NCBI GenBank assembly: GCA_965153355.1
Contig: OZ231126.1
Coordinates: 106,206,001 to 106,270,000, forward strand
Direction: 5' to 3'
Source: Flaccisagitta enflata
Lineage: Eukaryota > Chaetognatha > Sagittoidea > Aphragmophora
Length of the DNA stretch: 64,000 bases
The position numbers and the translations under genes were made by a program. This document shows, piece after piece, positions 11,140-21,249 of this stretch. The notes under the pieces are model-generated. The model saw only the letters and a list, made by a program, of their open reading frames with translations. It had not been told where the DNA came from and searched no databases. Each line of letters starts with the position of its first letter. The first letter of the stretch is position 1.

Positions 11140-11994
11140 GTGCAAAATAAATACAGTCATGTAGCAAACAGACTAGCTGAAAAACAGTCCTATTTTACCA
11201 GTTTTAGGCATTTTATTAGAGAATTTAGAGTGGCCCAGTGGCCTAATATTAAGCAACATAGTACTTTAGTGGCTGTGAATAATAAACAGAAAGCTAACGA
11301 AAGCATAGAAGCCTTTTACGAACGCCATATTGATATTATGGAAGAGGCAGGAAGAGATCTAGATGATACTTTTGAAGAATTTATATCTGGGATCTATAAT
11401 AAGAAAGTTAGAGAAACTGTTAGATTACATGACTACGGAGCAGCAAGAACGCTCGATCAAGTACGCAACTTTTCATCTAAAACTGTTCAAAATCTCCAGG
11501 CTGAACGCGTTTTCAATGGCACGGACAAAGCTTCTGCATATTACCAACCTGGCGGGAAAAGGCAGAAATGGTCCAAGATTTCATCAACGACGTCTTCCGG
11601 GAACCCGAAGGGCCAACCCAAAGGCAAGGAGTTGTCGAAAGGGAAGAAATCTCAGCCGCGGCCGGGGACTTTGGCCCAAGGAAAACAGCCAAAGCCTCAG
11701 GCCCCGAAAAAGCCCAAGGCTCCGGCCCCGTCGGCGGCCGCAGTGGACGCAGGCGATCGGCAAGCAGCGGCAGCTGGACAAGAAATGAAAGCGTTTAATC
11801 TCACAGGGTGTTATTGCTGTTTGGGAGCGAAGCATACCTATGACGAAAGAAATAAAGATCAGTGTAGAAAATTATGTCCTTATTGCGGTACACCCCTTGA
11901 CGGACAAAACAAACATTACGCCATACTCTGTCCCAAACGACCCAACGAAAGACAATTAATCCTGAGGGGCTTAAGCAGCAAAAATCCCCGTTGA
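11140..11994 (+). CDS. gag: Element A Gag core: capsid-like domain and two-part Cys/His module
   Basis: Residues 1-135 carry FTSFRHFIREF, QWPNIKQH, SIEAFYERH and VRLHDYGAARTLDQV. All are matched in element B, and this is the expected place of the capsid domain of a Ty3/gypsy Gag. A Lys/Pro/Ala-rich linker follows. Near the end is an unusual metal-binding arrangement: CYCC-X4-H, then C-X3-CPYC and KHYAILC (CX2CX4HX9CX3CX2CX9HX4C). This is longer than the usual retroviral CX2CX4HX4C knuckle. The ORF opens in frame before 11140 without an ATG (that codon is GTG), so the real start is upstream in the broken Gag. It ends in TGA at 11992, after which the same frame stays open into the protease. Confidence 0.8.
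   Translation: MQNKYSHVANRLAEKQSYFTSFRHFIREFRVAQWPNIKQHSTLVAVNNKQKANESIEAFYERHIDIMEEAGRDLDDTFEEFISGIYNKKVRETVRLHDYGAARTLDQVRNFSSKTVQNLQAERVFNGTDKASAYYQPGGKRQKWSKISSTTSSGNPKGQPKGKELSKGKKSQPRPGTLAQGKQPKPQAPKKPKAPAPSAAAVDAGDRQAAAAGQEMKAFNLTGCYCCLGAKHTYDERNKDQCRKLCPYCGTPLDGQNKHYAILCPKRPNERQLILRGLSSKNPR
11992..11994 (+). other. Candidate UGA readthrough codon between Gag and protease (element A)
   Basis: TGA followed by CTA. The frame is open on both sides: Gag zinc module before, protease after. UGA-CUA is a known permissive readthrough context in viruses and some cellular genes. Element B has TGA-C at the matching place. Confidence 0.5.
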
Positions 11995-12519
11995 CTACCG
12001 ACCCCATCCTTATCTAATCAAATTAGTTCGACTGTATCAACCAACGAATCTCATTTAGAACAACTTACAAAATGTGATAATTTTGCTGTGCTTAATTGTG
12101 ATCATCAATGTGATAATGACTTAATTCATCATGAAAATTGTGATAATGATGATATTCATTCCAACAGTGTAGATAATCATGAAATTGACTGCGCTGTTAT
12201 TGATGCTGTGAGCAAAAATTCTATTCATGCGCCAAATGATTCTGACTGTGATACCCAATGTGACCGAATGTTATCGATTAATCCCATTACTAATAAAAAT
12301 CGTCCCAAAAAGGGAAAGTATTACATTAGTGCGATAATCAATGGCATTAAAATAAGTGCTTTTGCAGATAGCGGTGCGGACTTAAGCCTTTGCCGTTATA
12401 GATTTAAAGATTTAGGTACTGTATATAATATGTCTGACCCGATAAAAGTGAAGTCGTATGTTGATAGAAGTAGGCAAACGATTAATCAAGAGACAGAGCA
12501 CTTAAAAATACCAATTTAG
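11995..12519 (+). CDS. Element A aspartic protease region
   Basis: Same frame as Gag. About 100 residues of Asn/Asp/His-rich spacer are followed by KGKYYISAIINGIKISAFADSGADLSLC, where ADSGA (Asp codon at 12367) is the retropepsin active site, so this member keeps the canonical D-S-G. The product would cut Gag and Pol polyproteins. The second half of the fold (the GXDLLR-like region visible in element B) seems shortened here. A TAG at 12517 interrupts the frame, which again continues beyond it. Confidence 0.7.
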   Translation, partial: LPTPSLSNQISSTVSTNESHLEQLTKCDNFAVLNCDHQCDNDLIHHENCDNDDIHSNSVDNHEIDCAVIDAVSKNSIHAPNDSDCDTQCDRMLSINPITNKNRPKKGKYYISAIINGIKISAFADSGADLSLCRYRFKDLGTVYNMSDPIKVKSYVDRSRQTINQETEHLKIPI

Positions 12520-12543
12520 AACTGGTCAGGATCAATTTTACGC

Positions 12544-14287
12544 TTGAGTAGAAACTTACCCATAGGGGAAATGAAAGTGAATGGTGACACACTCGATGAA
12601 ATGACAGTAATGGCATTTACCTCTGATGACATATCAGACGCATTATCCGAGATTGATAGTGAATTTGACCAAGTCGTTTCAATCAGCGCTTTAGATGAGG
12701 ATGAAGGAATGAGCAACGGAGAAATGTCCAACTCGAAACCTGTTGAGAGTGAAATGACAACAGAAGCTGTTAAATTCACTGACATAATGAACAAAAACAA
12801 AGTTTTCCCGGAAACTTTAATAAACATCTATAACAATGGTATAGATATGAATTTAAAGAGTGAAGCCGTAGAGAGTCAGGTTATAATAGAGGATTCTATT
12901 ATTGATAATGAAGTAGAGACAGAAAAGTCCAAAACATGCAAATTTTGGCCGGATAATTCTGAATTTTTGAAAAATTTTGATCTATCATCGGTGGCTGAAG
13001 ATATGAGGACGGAATTTGAGAAAACTCTTATATCTTATAAACACATATTCTATAACGAAACATGCCCAGACCAGTTTCATAAGGGAATTGATGTTCCACC
13101 GATTAAGATCAATATTTTGCCAAATGCACCACCCCCTAAAAGATTGGGTCATAGAAGATTGAGCCCTGAGAAGATGGAATATCTTAAAACTCATCTGAAG
13201 TCTATGCTTGATCGCAAAATCATCGAGGAACTCAAAGATGATGAAGGTGAAGGAGGGTATTATTCGCATATGGCCATAATCCATGAGATCAGATATCAAG
13301 GTCAGCTAAGGTCGAATGTGGTCAGACAAAGAGCTATTTCTTACCTCAGAGAGGTCAACAAATTATGCCCCGACCTTCAGTACCCTTTACCTCTATGCTC
13401 AGAATTTTGGGCACTTTTAGCCTCAAAAACAAATGGCATTTTTTCAAATATCGACTGTGTACTGTTTTATTATCAATTCAATATTGACCATGATTCTGCT
13501 AAACTTTTATTTAATTTTTTTTGCAAATGGAAAAAGATATAGGATGGTTAGGTTACCCATGGGATACAAAAATTCGGCTCAAGTAGCGATGTCTACAATA
13601 TGCAGATTATTTTCTAAGTTAAAATGCTGCTTACCCTATTTGGACGACCTGAGCATAGCCAGTCCCAGCGCTAGAAAACATTTAGAAGAGGATCTTCCCA
13701 ATGTTTTCGCAGTTTGTTCACGTTATAATATTTTGATTAGTCCTAAGAAATGTGATTTCTTTAGGAGCGATGTCAGGGTATTGGGGTATCAAATATCAAG
13801 GTCTTCAGAGATGATAGCAGATGAAAAGAGGGAAAAGATTAAGACACTATCCTTCCCTAAGGACAAGAAGGAAGCTATCAGTAGGGCTGCCTTCTTTAGC
13901 TATTTTCTCCCGGCAGCCCCAAGATTGAGCGAGTTTATGTCACCCCTGAGGAAACTAGCCCATCCTAAAACGAAGTTTTCACCAACAGATAAAGACCGTC
14001 AGGATTTTGAAAAATTAAGGTCATATCTTTTAGATCCTGACGTGGGAGCATTAAGAATCATGGACGGGGACCCGGGAATCCTCACAATACTTTTTACTGA
14101 CGCATCCTCCTGCCAACTAAGTGCTTGTCTGGTTCAGTTATTGCCACCCCTGCCAAATTCTAATTTAGACCCGACAAAGAAATATTTGAGCTTAGTGGGA
14201 TGTTGGAGTAGAAAGATTGATGACTCCTGGGCCAACTACCCCATTTTTTTGCTAGAGTTGTTGGCACTGGAAGAAAGTTGCTCTTGA
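12544..14287 (+). pseudogene. pol: Element A reverse transcriptase and start of RNase H
   Basis: Two overlapping frames (12544-13542, 13433-14287). The first carries the region before RT (FWPDNSEFLKNFDLSS, PDQFHKGID, LSPEKMEYLKTHLKSML) and motif A (FSNIDCVLFYYQF). A frameshift near 13520 moves to the second frame with NGKRYRMVRLPMGYKNSAQ, the catalytic YLDD (13637-13648), SPKKCDFF and VLGYQIS. These are standard Ty3/gypsy RT landmarks. RNase H begins at LTILFTDASSCQLSACL with its first Asp. The product would copy the element RNA into cDNA. Because of the frameshift the copy is probably inactive. Confidence 0.85.
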
Positions 14288-16296
14288 TGGAGCTTTTTAT
14301 TATTACTGCGCTGTTTCTTCGTAGTGACCGACAATTCTACCATAAAAATTGGTGTAGTTTGGAAAGAGTTCCAAAAGACTTAGCTAGAAGATTCTTTAGA
14401 CTGCAAGACTATAACTTCAAAGTTATCTTCGCTGAATCTAGAATTCAAATGGCTGATAGTTTTTCAAGAATGGACCTAGAAACTCAACCAGACAGTAGAT
14501 TCTTTAGATTTTTAGAAAATAGAATTTACAGTAGTCGAGGATACCCTATTCCATGGGACAAATTATTTTCGCGATCGGCCGCGGATGAGGCTGAAAAATT
14601 TTTCACTACCAGCAGACGTCAAGCTCTTTCACACGCAGTCTCACCTGGTAAACAAGTAATAGATGAATGTGAAAACACCGGCGCTAACGTGAAAGAGATA
14701 ATGAAGGCGCTTACGTCGCCCTCTGAAAGTCAATCCACCACAGTAGCATCATTTGAGGAGCAGTGGGAGCCGCCACAAATTTCGGCGATAGACCACCATC
14801 AATTTGCAGCGTTTGGATTGACGGACGAAGAGGTTGAAGAAGGCGCGTGCGAAATTTTGACAGACGTTATTGACGACAACATCTGTAAAGACCATGAACT
14901 ACCTCATTATAAAGATGAACGCTTGAAGAGCGTGCTTGAATTACAGGTTGATGATAATATTATTGATGAGATCAAAAATATTATAAAGAACAACATTCCT
15001 TCACCTGACAAAATATCAGCTTTCTTAGAATCGCAAGAAATGCAACATTTCCATAAAAATAGATCACTTTTCAAATTAAATGATCAAGAAATCCTATTTA
15101 GGATTTGGCACAACCCGGACGGACATACAGACACACTCTTAGTGGTTGGTGATAAACAGTTCCAACAACTAATAAAAGATGTCCACACACGATTAGAATC
15201 ACCACATATGCATGCCGGCCAAAGGCGTACCTTTTATGCCGTTAACAAAAAATACTTTCAATTTTCTATGAGGGCCAAAATTGCAAGAGTAATCAAGGCA
15301 TGTGAGATATGTGTGATGAATAACCACACAAAAGGGTGGGGAACAAAGCAAGGTGAACAGATTGTTGCAGAAAACAATGATCAAACTTCGATGGACGCTT
15401 TAGGCCCGTTATACGGCTTTTGCCAAACAGCAGCTGGAAATCCTAGATATATCATATGTTATATAGACCACAAATCTAGATATATGATAAATTATGTAGC
15501 AACTAGCGTTGATGACGCTAACATAACAAAAGCAATTTGTAAGCAAAATAGCTCTGCATTAAAATTATTACTAGATCATGGTGTCAAAGTCAGCCATGGT
15601 ATGGCAAACATTTCTCGGAATCAAGCAAAAATAGAACGCGCGATTTCCAGTTTAACCCGGTTAATATGCAAAATGCAGACTCAAGACCCAAAAACTAGTT
15701 TTGTCCGCTTAGTAGCAAATGCTACTTATGTATTAAATTCCTTACCTGTATCTCATTCTCTCGTGAGTCCAAAAGAAGCACATTTCCATCGACCCCCAAG
15801 CAACTTTTTGAGACATGAAGAAGAAACCAAATCGCCTACTGGGAGTGCGGTTTCGGCGGCTCGAAGAGCAAGTGATTTGACACTCGTAGCAGATGTGCAA
15901 CGCCACCTGAAAAGAAGGACAAAATTGTCACCAACTGATTACACGAGAATGATAAAAGTAGGTGAATTAATCTTACGAAAACGCACATCTTTCCCAAAGA
16001 GTGCGGCTAAGAAATTGTGTTATAAAGTTATATTTGAACCATTTAAAGTACTTAACAAAGTAGCATCAAACTCATACAGATGTAAATCCCTAATAAATCA
16101 AAGCGAAATCATCGTACCAGGTGATGGAATCGTAAAGTTAGGGAAGCTATCCAATCAGGAGGCCTTGGCTCTATGCGCCAGAATGGAAGCGAGAGCAGCG
16201 GAAGAGGCCGGGTCCTTAGCAAGCCCACGTGTTACGCGCCAGTCAGCGCGGGGTGTTAAAAACGAGTTAGATGAAGAAAACTCATCTCAAAGATAA
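14278..16296 (+). pseudogene. pol: Element A end of RNase H and integrase, lacking one catalytic Asp
   Basis: The frame changes at the 10-base overlap with the previous ORF. The first 85 codons match the C-terminal RNase H region (VPKDLARRFFRLQDYNFKV, MADSFSRMD). Later come the integrase zinc finger (H-X-H near HMHAGQRRT; C-X2-C in KACEICVMN), the first catalytic Asp region (SMDALGPLYGF), and the Glu (QAKIERAIS). The segment that should hold the second Asp is deleted: element B has a MDNALC block that is missing here between DDANITKAI and CKQNSSALK. A GPY/F-like module (PFKVLNKVASNSYRCKSL) follows. Integration by this copy is therefore not expected. Confidence 0.85.
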
Positions 16297-16430
16297 ATAT
16301 CATTCAGTTCTTTGATTATTAACTTCTTTGATTTTGAATATTATAGGCTTTAATGATTTTAATCAAAATAAATAGACGGGCCTAGAAGCAGAATTAAAGA
16401 AATAAAATCAAGGGAAAAAGATACCCGCTT

Positions 16431-16782
16431 TTATACTGGTACAGACCTGGCACGAGGACATGCCAGAATTTCATCGTCACTACGATTGCGAGGAACACCA
16501 GCGGAGCGGGACGGAGCTGCAGGGACCGGGCCTAACTCAACCCCCCCCTCCCCCCCTGGTTGTCCCCTGCCAAGCAGATGAGGGAGTCGGGTGAGCTGCT
16601 GTTGGATTGCTCCAAGCAACACCTTCACACCTTCCCAATTCTGCTTGACAACAGCAACCACAAGGAGGAGGAGGAGGAAGGCCAGGACACCGAGGACCGC
16701 ATACAGCTCTGCCCTGCCCGCCGGGCCCTCGTCAGACCCACATGCAAGGCCGCTTGATGGGGCGAGACCAGTAGGAACACTC
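16431..16782 (-). CDS. Possible alternative 3' exon with a second membrane span
   Basis: Minus-strand frame opening at an acceptor-like ATCATCAG and ending in a stop at 16431. It encodes a Gly/Ser-rich start, then a strong hydrophobic helix (LYAVLGVLAFLLLLLVVAVV) and a tail of about 70 residues rich in Gly/Pro/Arg. Its entry phase fits exon 2 of the antisense gene above, so it could replace that gene's last exon. It is GC-richer than its surroundings. Without transcripts it could also be chance. Confidence 0.3.
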
Positions 16783-16996
16783 CTGATGATTCGCCACCAC
16801 GCTCTCCATCAAGGAATTCAGGCCTATGGAGGAAAGGAAGGAGAAGAGAGATAATCGCATATAGCTTAAATTATTTCTTGAGTTTGATTTCCTAAAACTA
16901 AAAGGAATGTGTTAATCATAAATCATCAATGAGTGTTAATAAACAAGCTATATAAATTACATATTGATTAGTTAAACTAGGTATTGATGACCTAAT

Positions 16997-17935
16997 CTAA
17001 TAATATGAGTCATGACTAATCAGAGTAATTGCAATACTAGTACGCAACCTCAAAAAATCCTTGTAATCGCTGAGCACCTCGCTAAGTGGTTTAGCGGAGG
17101 AAAGATTATCAGGAACTGCATCTTGAGAAGTGGACCGACAATCGGTGTGTCGGGCTGGTTCCACTCGTTCTCTTGAGTGAGAATGGCAATTGCAAGATTT
17201 GCATAACCAAACAGTCACACAGACAAAAGAGATGACGGACTGAATCAACATCAAAATTACAGTCGTCAACGAATATTCTTCTGACTGATCGACCTCAGCG
17301 TTTATTTTATGGCCTAATCGGTTCTTTCTCAAATTTGAATCCAAAGGAAGGCAACGGCTCAAAGCTGGATTTTGAGAAAATGGAACGCGAAACACAAAAA
17401 GTTGACAAGGCCCAGATTTGCTATAAGGGATCAAATGAGAAGAAAGAAATTATGACATTAGCTACGTCATAATCAAAATTATATATATAGAAAAAGAGAG
17501 GAAAAAAGCTAATCTTCTGAGCAACGGCAAAAAGGAAAGGAACTTACGTGTATCCGACTTCATGGAGAAACTGTTGGAGCTTGTTCTGAAGAAACGGTTG
17601 AAAGCTTGCTTGGTGTCTCATCGCCCAACTTTGCACATCGGAGCGAAGCGGACCCTGTGCGATAATGAAGACACGTCGTCCATCGGATTACTAAGAGGAC
17701 AAAGTCAATTGTCGTGGATTTGCTCTTTCTCTCATCGATGTCATCAAGATTGATCAACTTGGACCTCGAAGAACAGTTAAAAGGAACAATCGACGAACAA
17801 CCAGGACTTTGTACTTACACGTAGGACATCTAGATCTGGGGACGCAAACTCTTCTCCTTCTTCATACATCTCCGGCAGAGGCGCCGCTGATACGAACGAT
17901 ACACCGAGGACGAAATATACAAGAAAAAAGAACAT
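16997..17935 (-). CDS. Antisense three-exon gene for a small secreted-then-anchored membrane protein (predicted 215 aa)
   Basis: Predicted exons on the minus strand: 17935-17819, 17654-17548, 17420-16997. The donors are GTAAGTAC and GTAAGTTCC; the acceptors are TTCATTATCGCACAG and TTTGATCCCTTATAG. Phases 0 and 2 match without adjustment. Exon 1 is a clear signal peptide (MFFFLVYFVLGVSFVSA, then APLPEM) plus an acidic stretch. Exon 2 is Gln-rich. Exon 3 has a short Cys-containing ectodomain, one membrane span at about residues 126-148 (VILMLIQSVISFVCVTVWL), a juxtamembrane CKSCNCHSH cluster and a basic tail. It lies between pol and the candidate 3' LTR of element A, on the opposite strand. I do not recognise the family. 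An antisense envelope-like accessory gene or an unrelated nested host gene are both possible. The exon 2 acceptor is the least certain part. Confidence 0.5.
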
Positions 17936-18227
17936 CGTCTTCGCTCAGAGATTGAAAGAAGAAAAATTTGCGCAAGAAATCTTCAAAGAACTGAGAAGCG
18001 AGAATGAATGAGACTTTGAGACTCGAGAGCTGAGAATATTGAATTCGACCTTTGTTTTTAATAACTTGAATTTCATTTCACCGCATGAATTGTTATTGAA
18101 TTTCTTGACCTCGCATTTAAAATTTCATTCACCAATTGTTATGTTGAGGAATTTTAATCTCGCCCTTTAAAATTTTATCGTTACAAAACATATGTGTGAG
18201 ACCAGGCCACTGCCGAGTACGGGTCTC

Positions 18228-18242
18228 AAGAAAAAGGGGGGA
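18228..18242 (+). promoter_or_regulatory. Candidate polypurine tract of element A
   Basis: AAGAAAAAGGGGGGA immediately before the candidate 3' LTR. This is the expected plus-strand primer position for an LTR retrotransposon, about 1.9 kb after the integrase stop. Confidence 0.5.
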
Positions 18243-18604
18243 GTCGTGAAAAGGGGTTGCAATCTCTTGCAACTCGCGATCACGGAATTAAGGAGCGCCA
18301 GTTTGAAGGAGCGCCGTATGAATCACCATTCTAGCAACCAATAGAATGCAAGGAAAGCATTATAATGGACTTTGTTGTTATAAGATTCTTTGACCTCTTT
18401 CATTGCATTCTATTGCAGCAATCCCCCCTCTTTATAAGCACAGCTCTGGCAGATGGTTCTCAGACTTGATTATCATAAATCTGTGACTTTCTCTCTCTCT
18501 AAGCCTTAGGCTTACTCTCGAGGTTAGATTCATACCTAAGTTACCATATCAGGGACGGTTTGAGCAAGGCCATACTTATATGCCCTCTCGTTCCGTCCTT
18601 GACT
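18243..18604 (+). mobile_element. Candidate 3' LTR of element A
   Basis: About 360 bases starting GTCGTGAAAAGGGG. It contains an inverted motif pair (TTGCAATCTCTTGCAA), a TATA-like TTTATAAG at 18431-18438 followed by a plausible transcription start region, then C/T-rich sequence. It ends where the 2.6-kb foldback begins. No second LTR copy lies inside the window, so the boundaries are inferred from the polypurine tract and promoter only. Confidence 0.4.
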
Positions 18605-18606
18605 TA

Positions 18607-21189
18607 GGGTCAAAATTGACAAAAAGCTCTGGAATTTCATTAATATGATTTATTTTTTTGTGCTGAACACGAATCTGAACTCTATTTTGGAATATTTTTT
18701 TGCCCCCCCCCTTTCAAAAATCTATTTTTTTGAGGTAAAAATGAACTTTTTGGCTATTTGAGGTATACTGTTGTCACCTGGTTGCATATCTTAGTCAAAC
18801 CTAATAAGAACTGAAGTAAATACACAACTTATGAGAATTTCGCGGCCATACAGGGACTGTAAATTGCCAAAAACAGCCAAAAACAGTTTTTTCCTTCAAA
18901 AATATCAGTGTTATTTAAAAATTTCTTGCCAATCACTCCATTAAGTCAGAACCAAGACAAATATACTTATTGAGAGCTTTGGAAACTGCCATGGGGATAT
19001 TTACAGGCTAAAAACATGCTTAAAATGACTTAAAATAGCCAAAATTGGTGTTTTTATCAAGTTAATCTGGGATATTCAGAATTTTTTCGCTGATCTCACT
19101 CAATCCAGTTAGAACTAGGTTAAATATACTAAAGGAAAGCTTTGAAAACTTATACGGGAATCATACCAGGCCTAAAACAAGCCAAAAATAGCCTAAAATA
19201 ACCAAAATCGGCATTTACATCAAAAAAGATTATTGTTATCCAGAATTTTTTTGCCAATCTCACTCAATCCAGGAACTAGGTCATATATATTCATCAAGAG
19301 CTTTGAACATTGATACTGGAGTCATGACAGGCCAAAAACAGGCCAAAAATGGCCTAAAAAGGCAAAAATCGGCACTTCCATCACATAGGTTATTGTTATT
19401 AGGAATTTTTTGCAAACGTCACTCAATCGAGAGCTTTAAATGAATATATTCATCCAAGTTCTCACTAGATTGAGTGAGATTTCTAAAAAAAAATAACAAT
19501 TATGATTAGTTGGTTGAAAACATCAATTTTGGCCATTTTAGGCCTGTTGGGTAGTGGCCCGGAGGGGCCAATGACCTATGATTCCACATAGGGCAATTTT
19601 CTCTGGTTTCCGTTTTCCATCCATCTGTCCGTCCGTCCGTCCCCCCCTTCCCCCAAGCCTCAAATAAAGCCTCTCAGACCCCAAATCTGGCCTTTCAGAC
19701 CCCAGATCATACCTTACTGACCCCAAATCAGGCTTCTCAGACCTCCATTCAAGCCTCCCAGACCCCAAATCAGGCCTCTCAGACCCCAAATCAGGCCTCC
19801 CAGACCCCAGATCAGGCTTTTCAGACCCCAAATTAGACCCCTCAGACCCAAATCAGGCCTTTCAGACCCCAAATCAAGCCTCTCAGACCCCAAACCAAGC
19901 CTCTCACACCCTAAATCAGACCTTTCAAAGCCAAAATCAGGCCTCTTGGCCCTCCAAACCAGCTTCTCTAACTGGAGAAAATTGTCCTTTGTGGAATCAT
20001 AGGTCATCGGCCCCTCCAGGGACGCTACCCCTCTCATAATCTCATTCCCACATACACTAACTTAGGGGCATCGGGTACCGCTGACCAACTTACACTTTTG
20101 TGACTGTTTTTGGCCTGTTATTGTTCTGGTAACAGTTTCTAAAGCTCTTGATGAGTAAACTTGATCTAGTTCCGACTGAATTGAATGAGATTGGCAAAAA
20201 AGTTTCTTTTAATAATGACCTGTGAGATAGAAATGCAATTTTGGCTTTTTTAGGCCATTTTGGCCTGTTTTTAGCCTGTTATGACCCCTGTATCAGCGTC
20301 CAGAGCTTTCAATGAGTATTTTTGTCCTACTTCTGACTAGATATAGTGAGATTTACAAAAAAAAATTCAAACAATTGTGAATCTTAAGATGAAAAGGTAA
20401 ATTTTGGCCATTTGGCCATTTTTGGCCTGTTTTTGGCCTATTGAGGCCCCAACATCAATTTCTAAAGCTCTCATTGAGTTTATATGACCTAGTTCCGATT
20501 GAATTGAAGGAGATTAGCGAAAAAATTCAGAATAACAATGGTCTGATAATGAAAATGCCAATTTTGGCCATGTTAAGTCATTTTTGGCCTGTTTTTGGCA
20601 TGTTATGACCCCTGTATCACAACCTTAGCTCTCAATGAGTGTATCTGACCTATTTCTGACTTGATTGAGTGAGATTAGCAAAAAATTCTAAATAATAATG
20701 ATTTATTTGATTAAAATACCAATTTTTGCCATTTTGAGCCCTTTTTAGCCTGTTTTTTGGGCCAAATTGACCTTAGAAACAAGGTTCAAAGCTCTCAATT
20801 AGTATATCTATCCTAGTTCTGACTTAATTGAGAGTGATTGATAAAATCTTTTCAAATAACACCGATATTTTTTTGAAAAAATGCTGTTTTTTGCTTTTTT
20901 GGGCCATTTTAGGCCTGTTTTTGACCATGTACAGTCCCCATATGGCCGCCAGATTCTTGTAAACTGTGTATTCATTTCAGTTTTTGTTAGGTTTGACTAA
21001 AAAATGCAACCAGGCGACAACTGTGTACTCTAAATAGCCAAAAAGTTCATTTTTACCCCAAAAATAGCAAAAATATGGATTTTTGAAAAGGAGGCTAAAA
21101 ATATTTCAAAATGGAGGTCAGATTCATGTTCAGCACGAAAAAATATGCCAAAATAGAGAAATTCCAAAGCTTTTTGGCAATTTTGACCG
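18607..21189. mobile_element. 2.6-kb foldback element with arms of about 1 kb
   Basis: The ends are GGGTCAAAATTGACAAAAAG on the left and its near reverse complement on the right (CTTTTTGGCAATTTTGACCG), each flanked by TA (18605-18606, 21190-21191). Arms run from about 18607 to 19545 and 20090 to 21189. Both are made of repeated GGCCAAAAATGGCC-rich segments alternating with CTCAATCCAGTTAGAACTAG-like segments, so each arm is itself internally repeated. There is no ORF. The centre is occupied by a separate minisatellite foldback. TA duplication suggests mobilisation by a mariner-like transposase. Confidence 0.75.
19549..20086. mobile_element. Foldback element with minisatellite core (copy 2), nested
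   Basis: Begins GGGTAGTGGCCCGGAGGGGCCAATGACC and carries the inverted pair ATGATTCCACATAGGGCAATTTTCTC versus GAGAAAATTGTCCTTTGTGGAATCAT. The right outer end is GGGGCATCGGGTACCGCTGACC. The core is a 21-base unit (CAGACCCCAAATCAGGCCTCT) of about a dozen copies. It sits at the centre of the larger foldback. Confidence 0.75.
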
Positions 21190-21249
21190 TACACTATAGG
21201 TTCTGCCATTAAACTCCCTGACTATCAACAGGAAACAAGACCTGACCAT

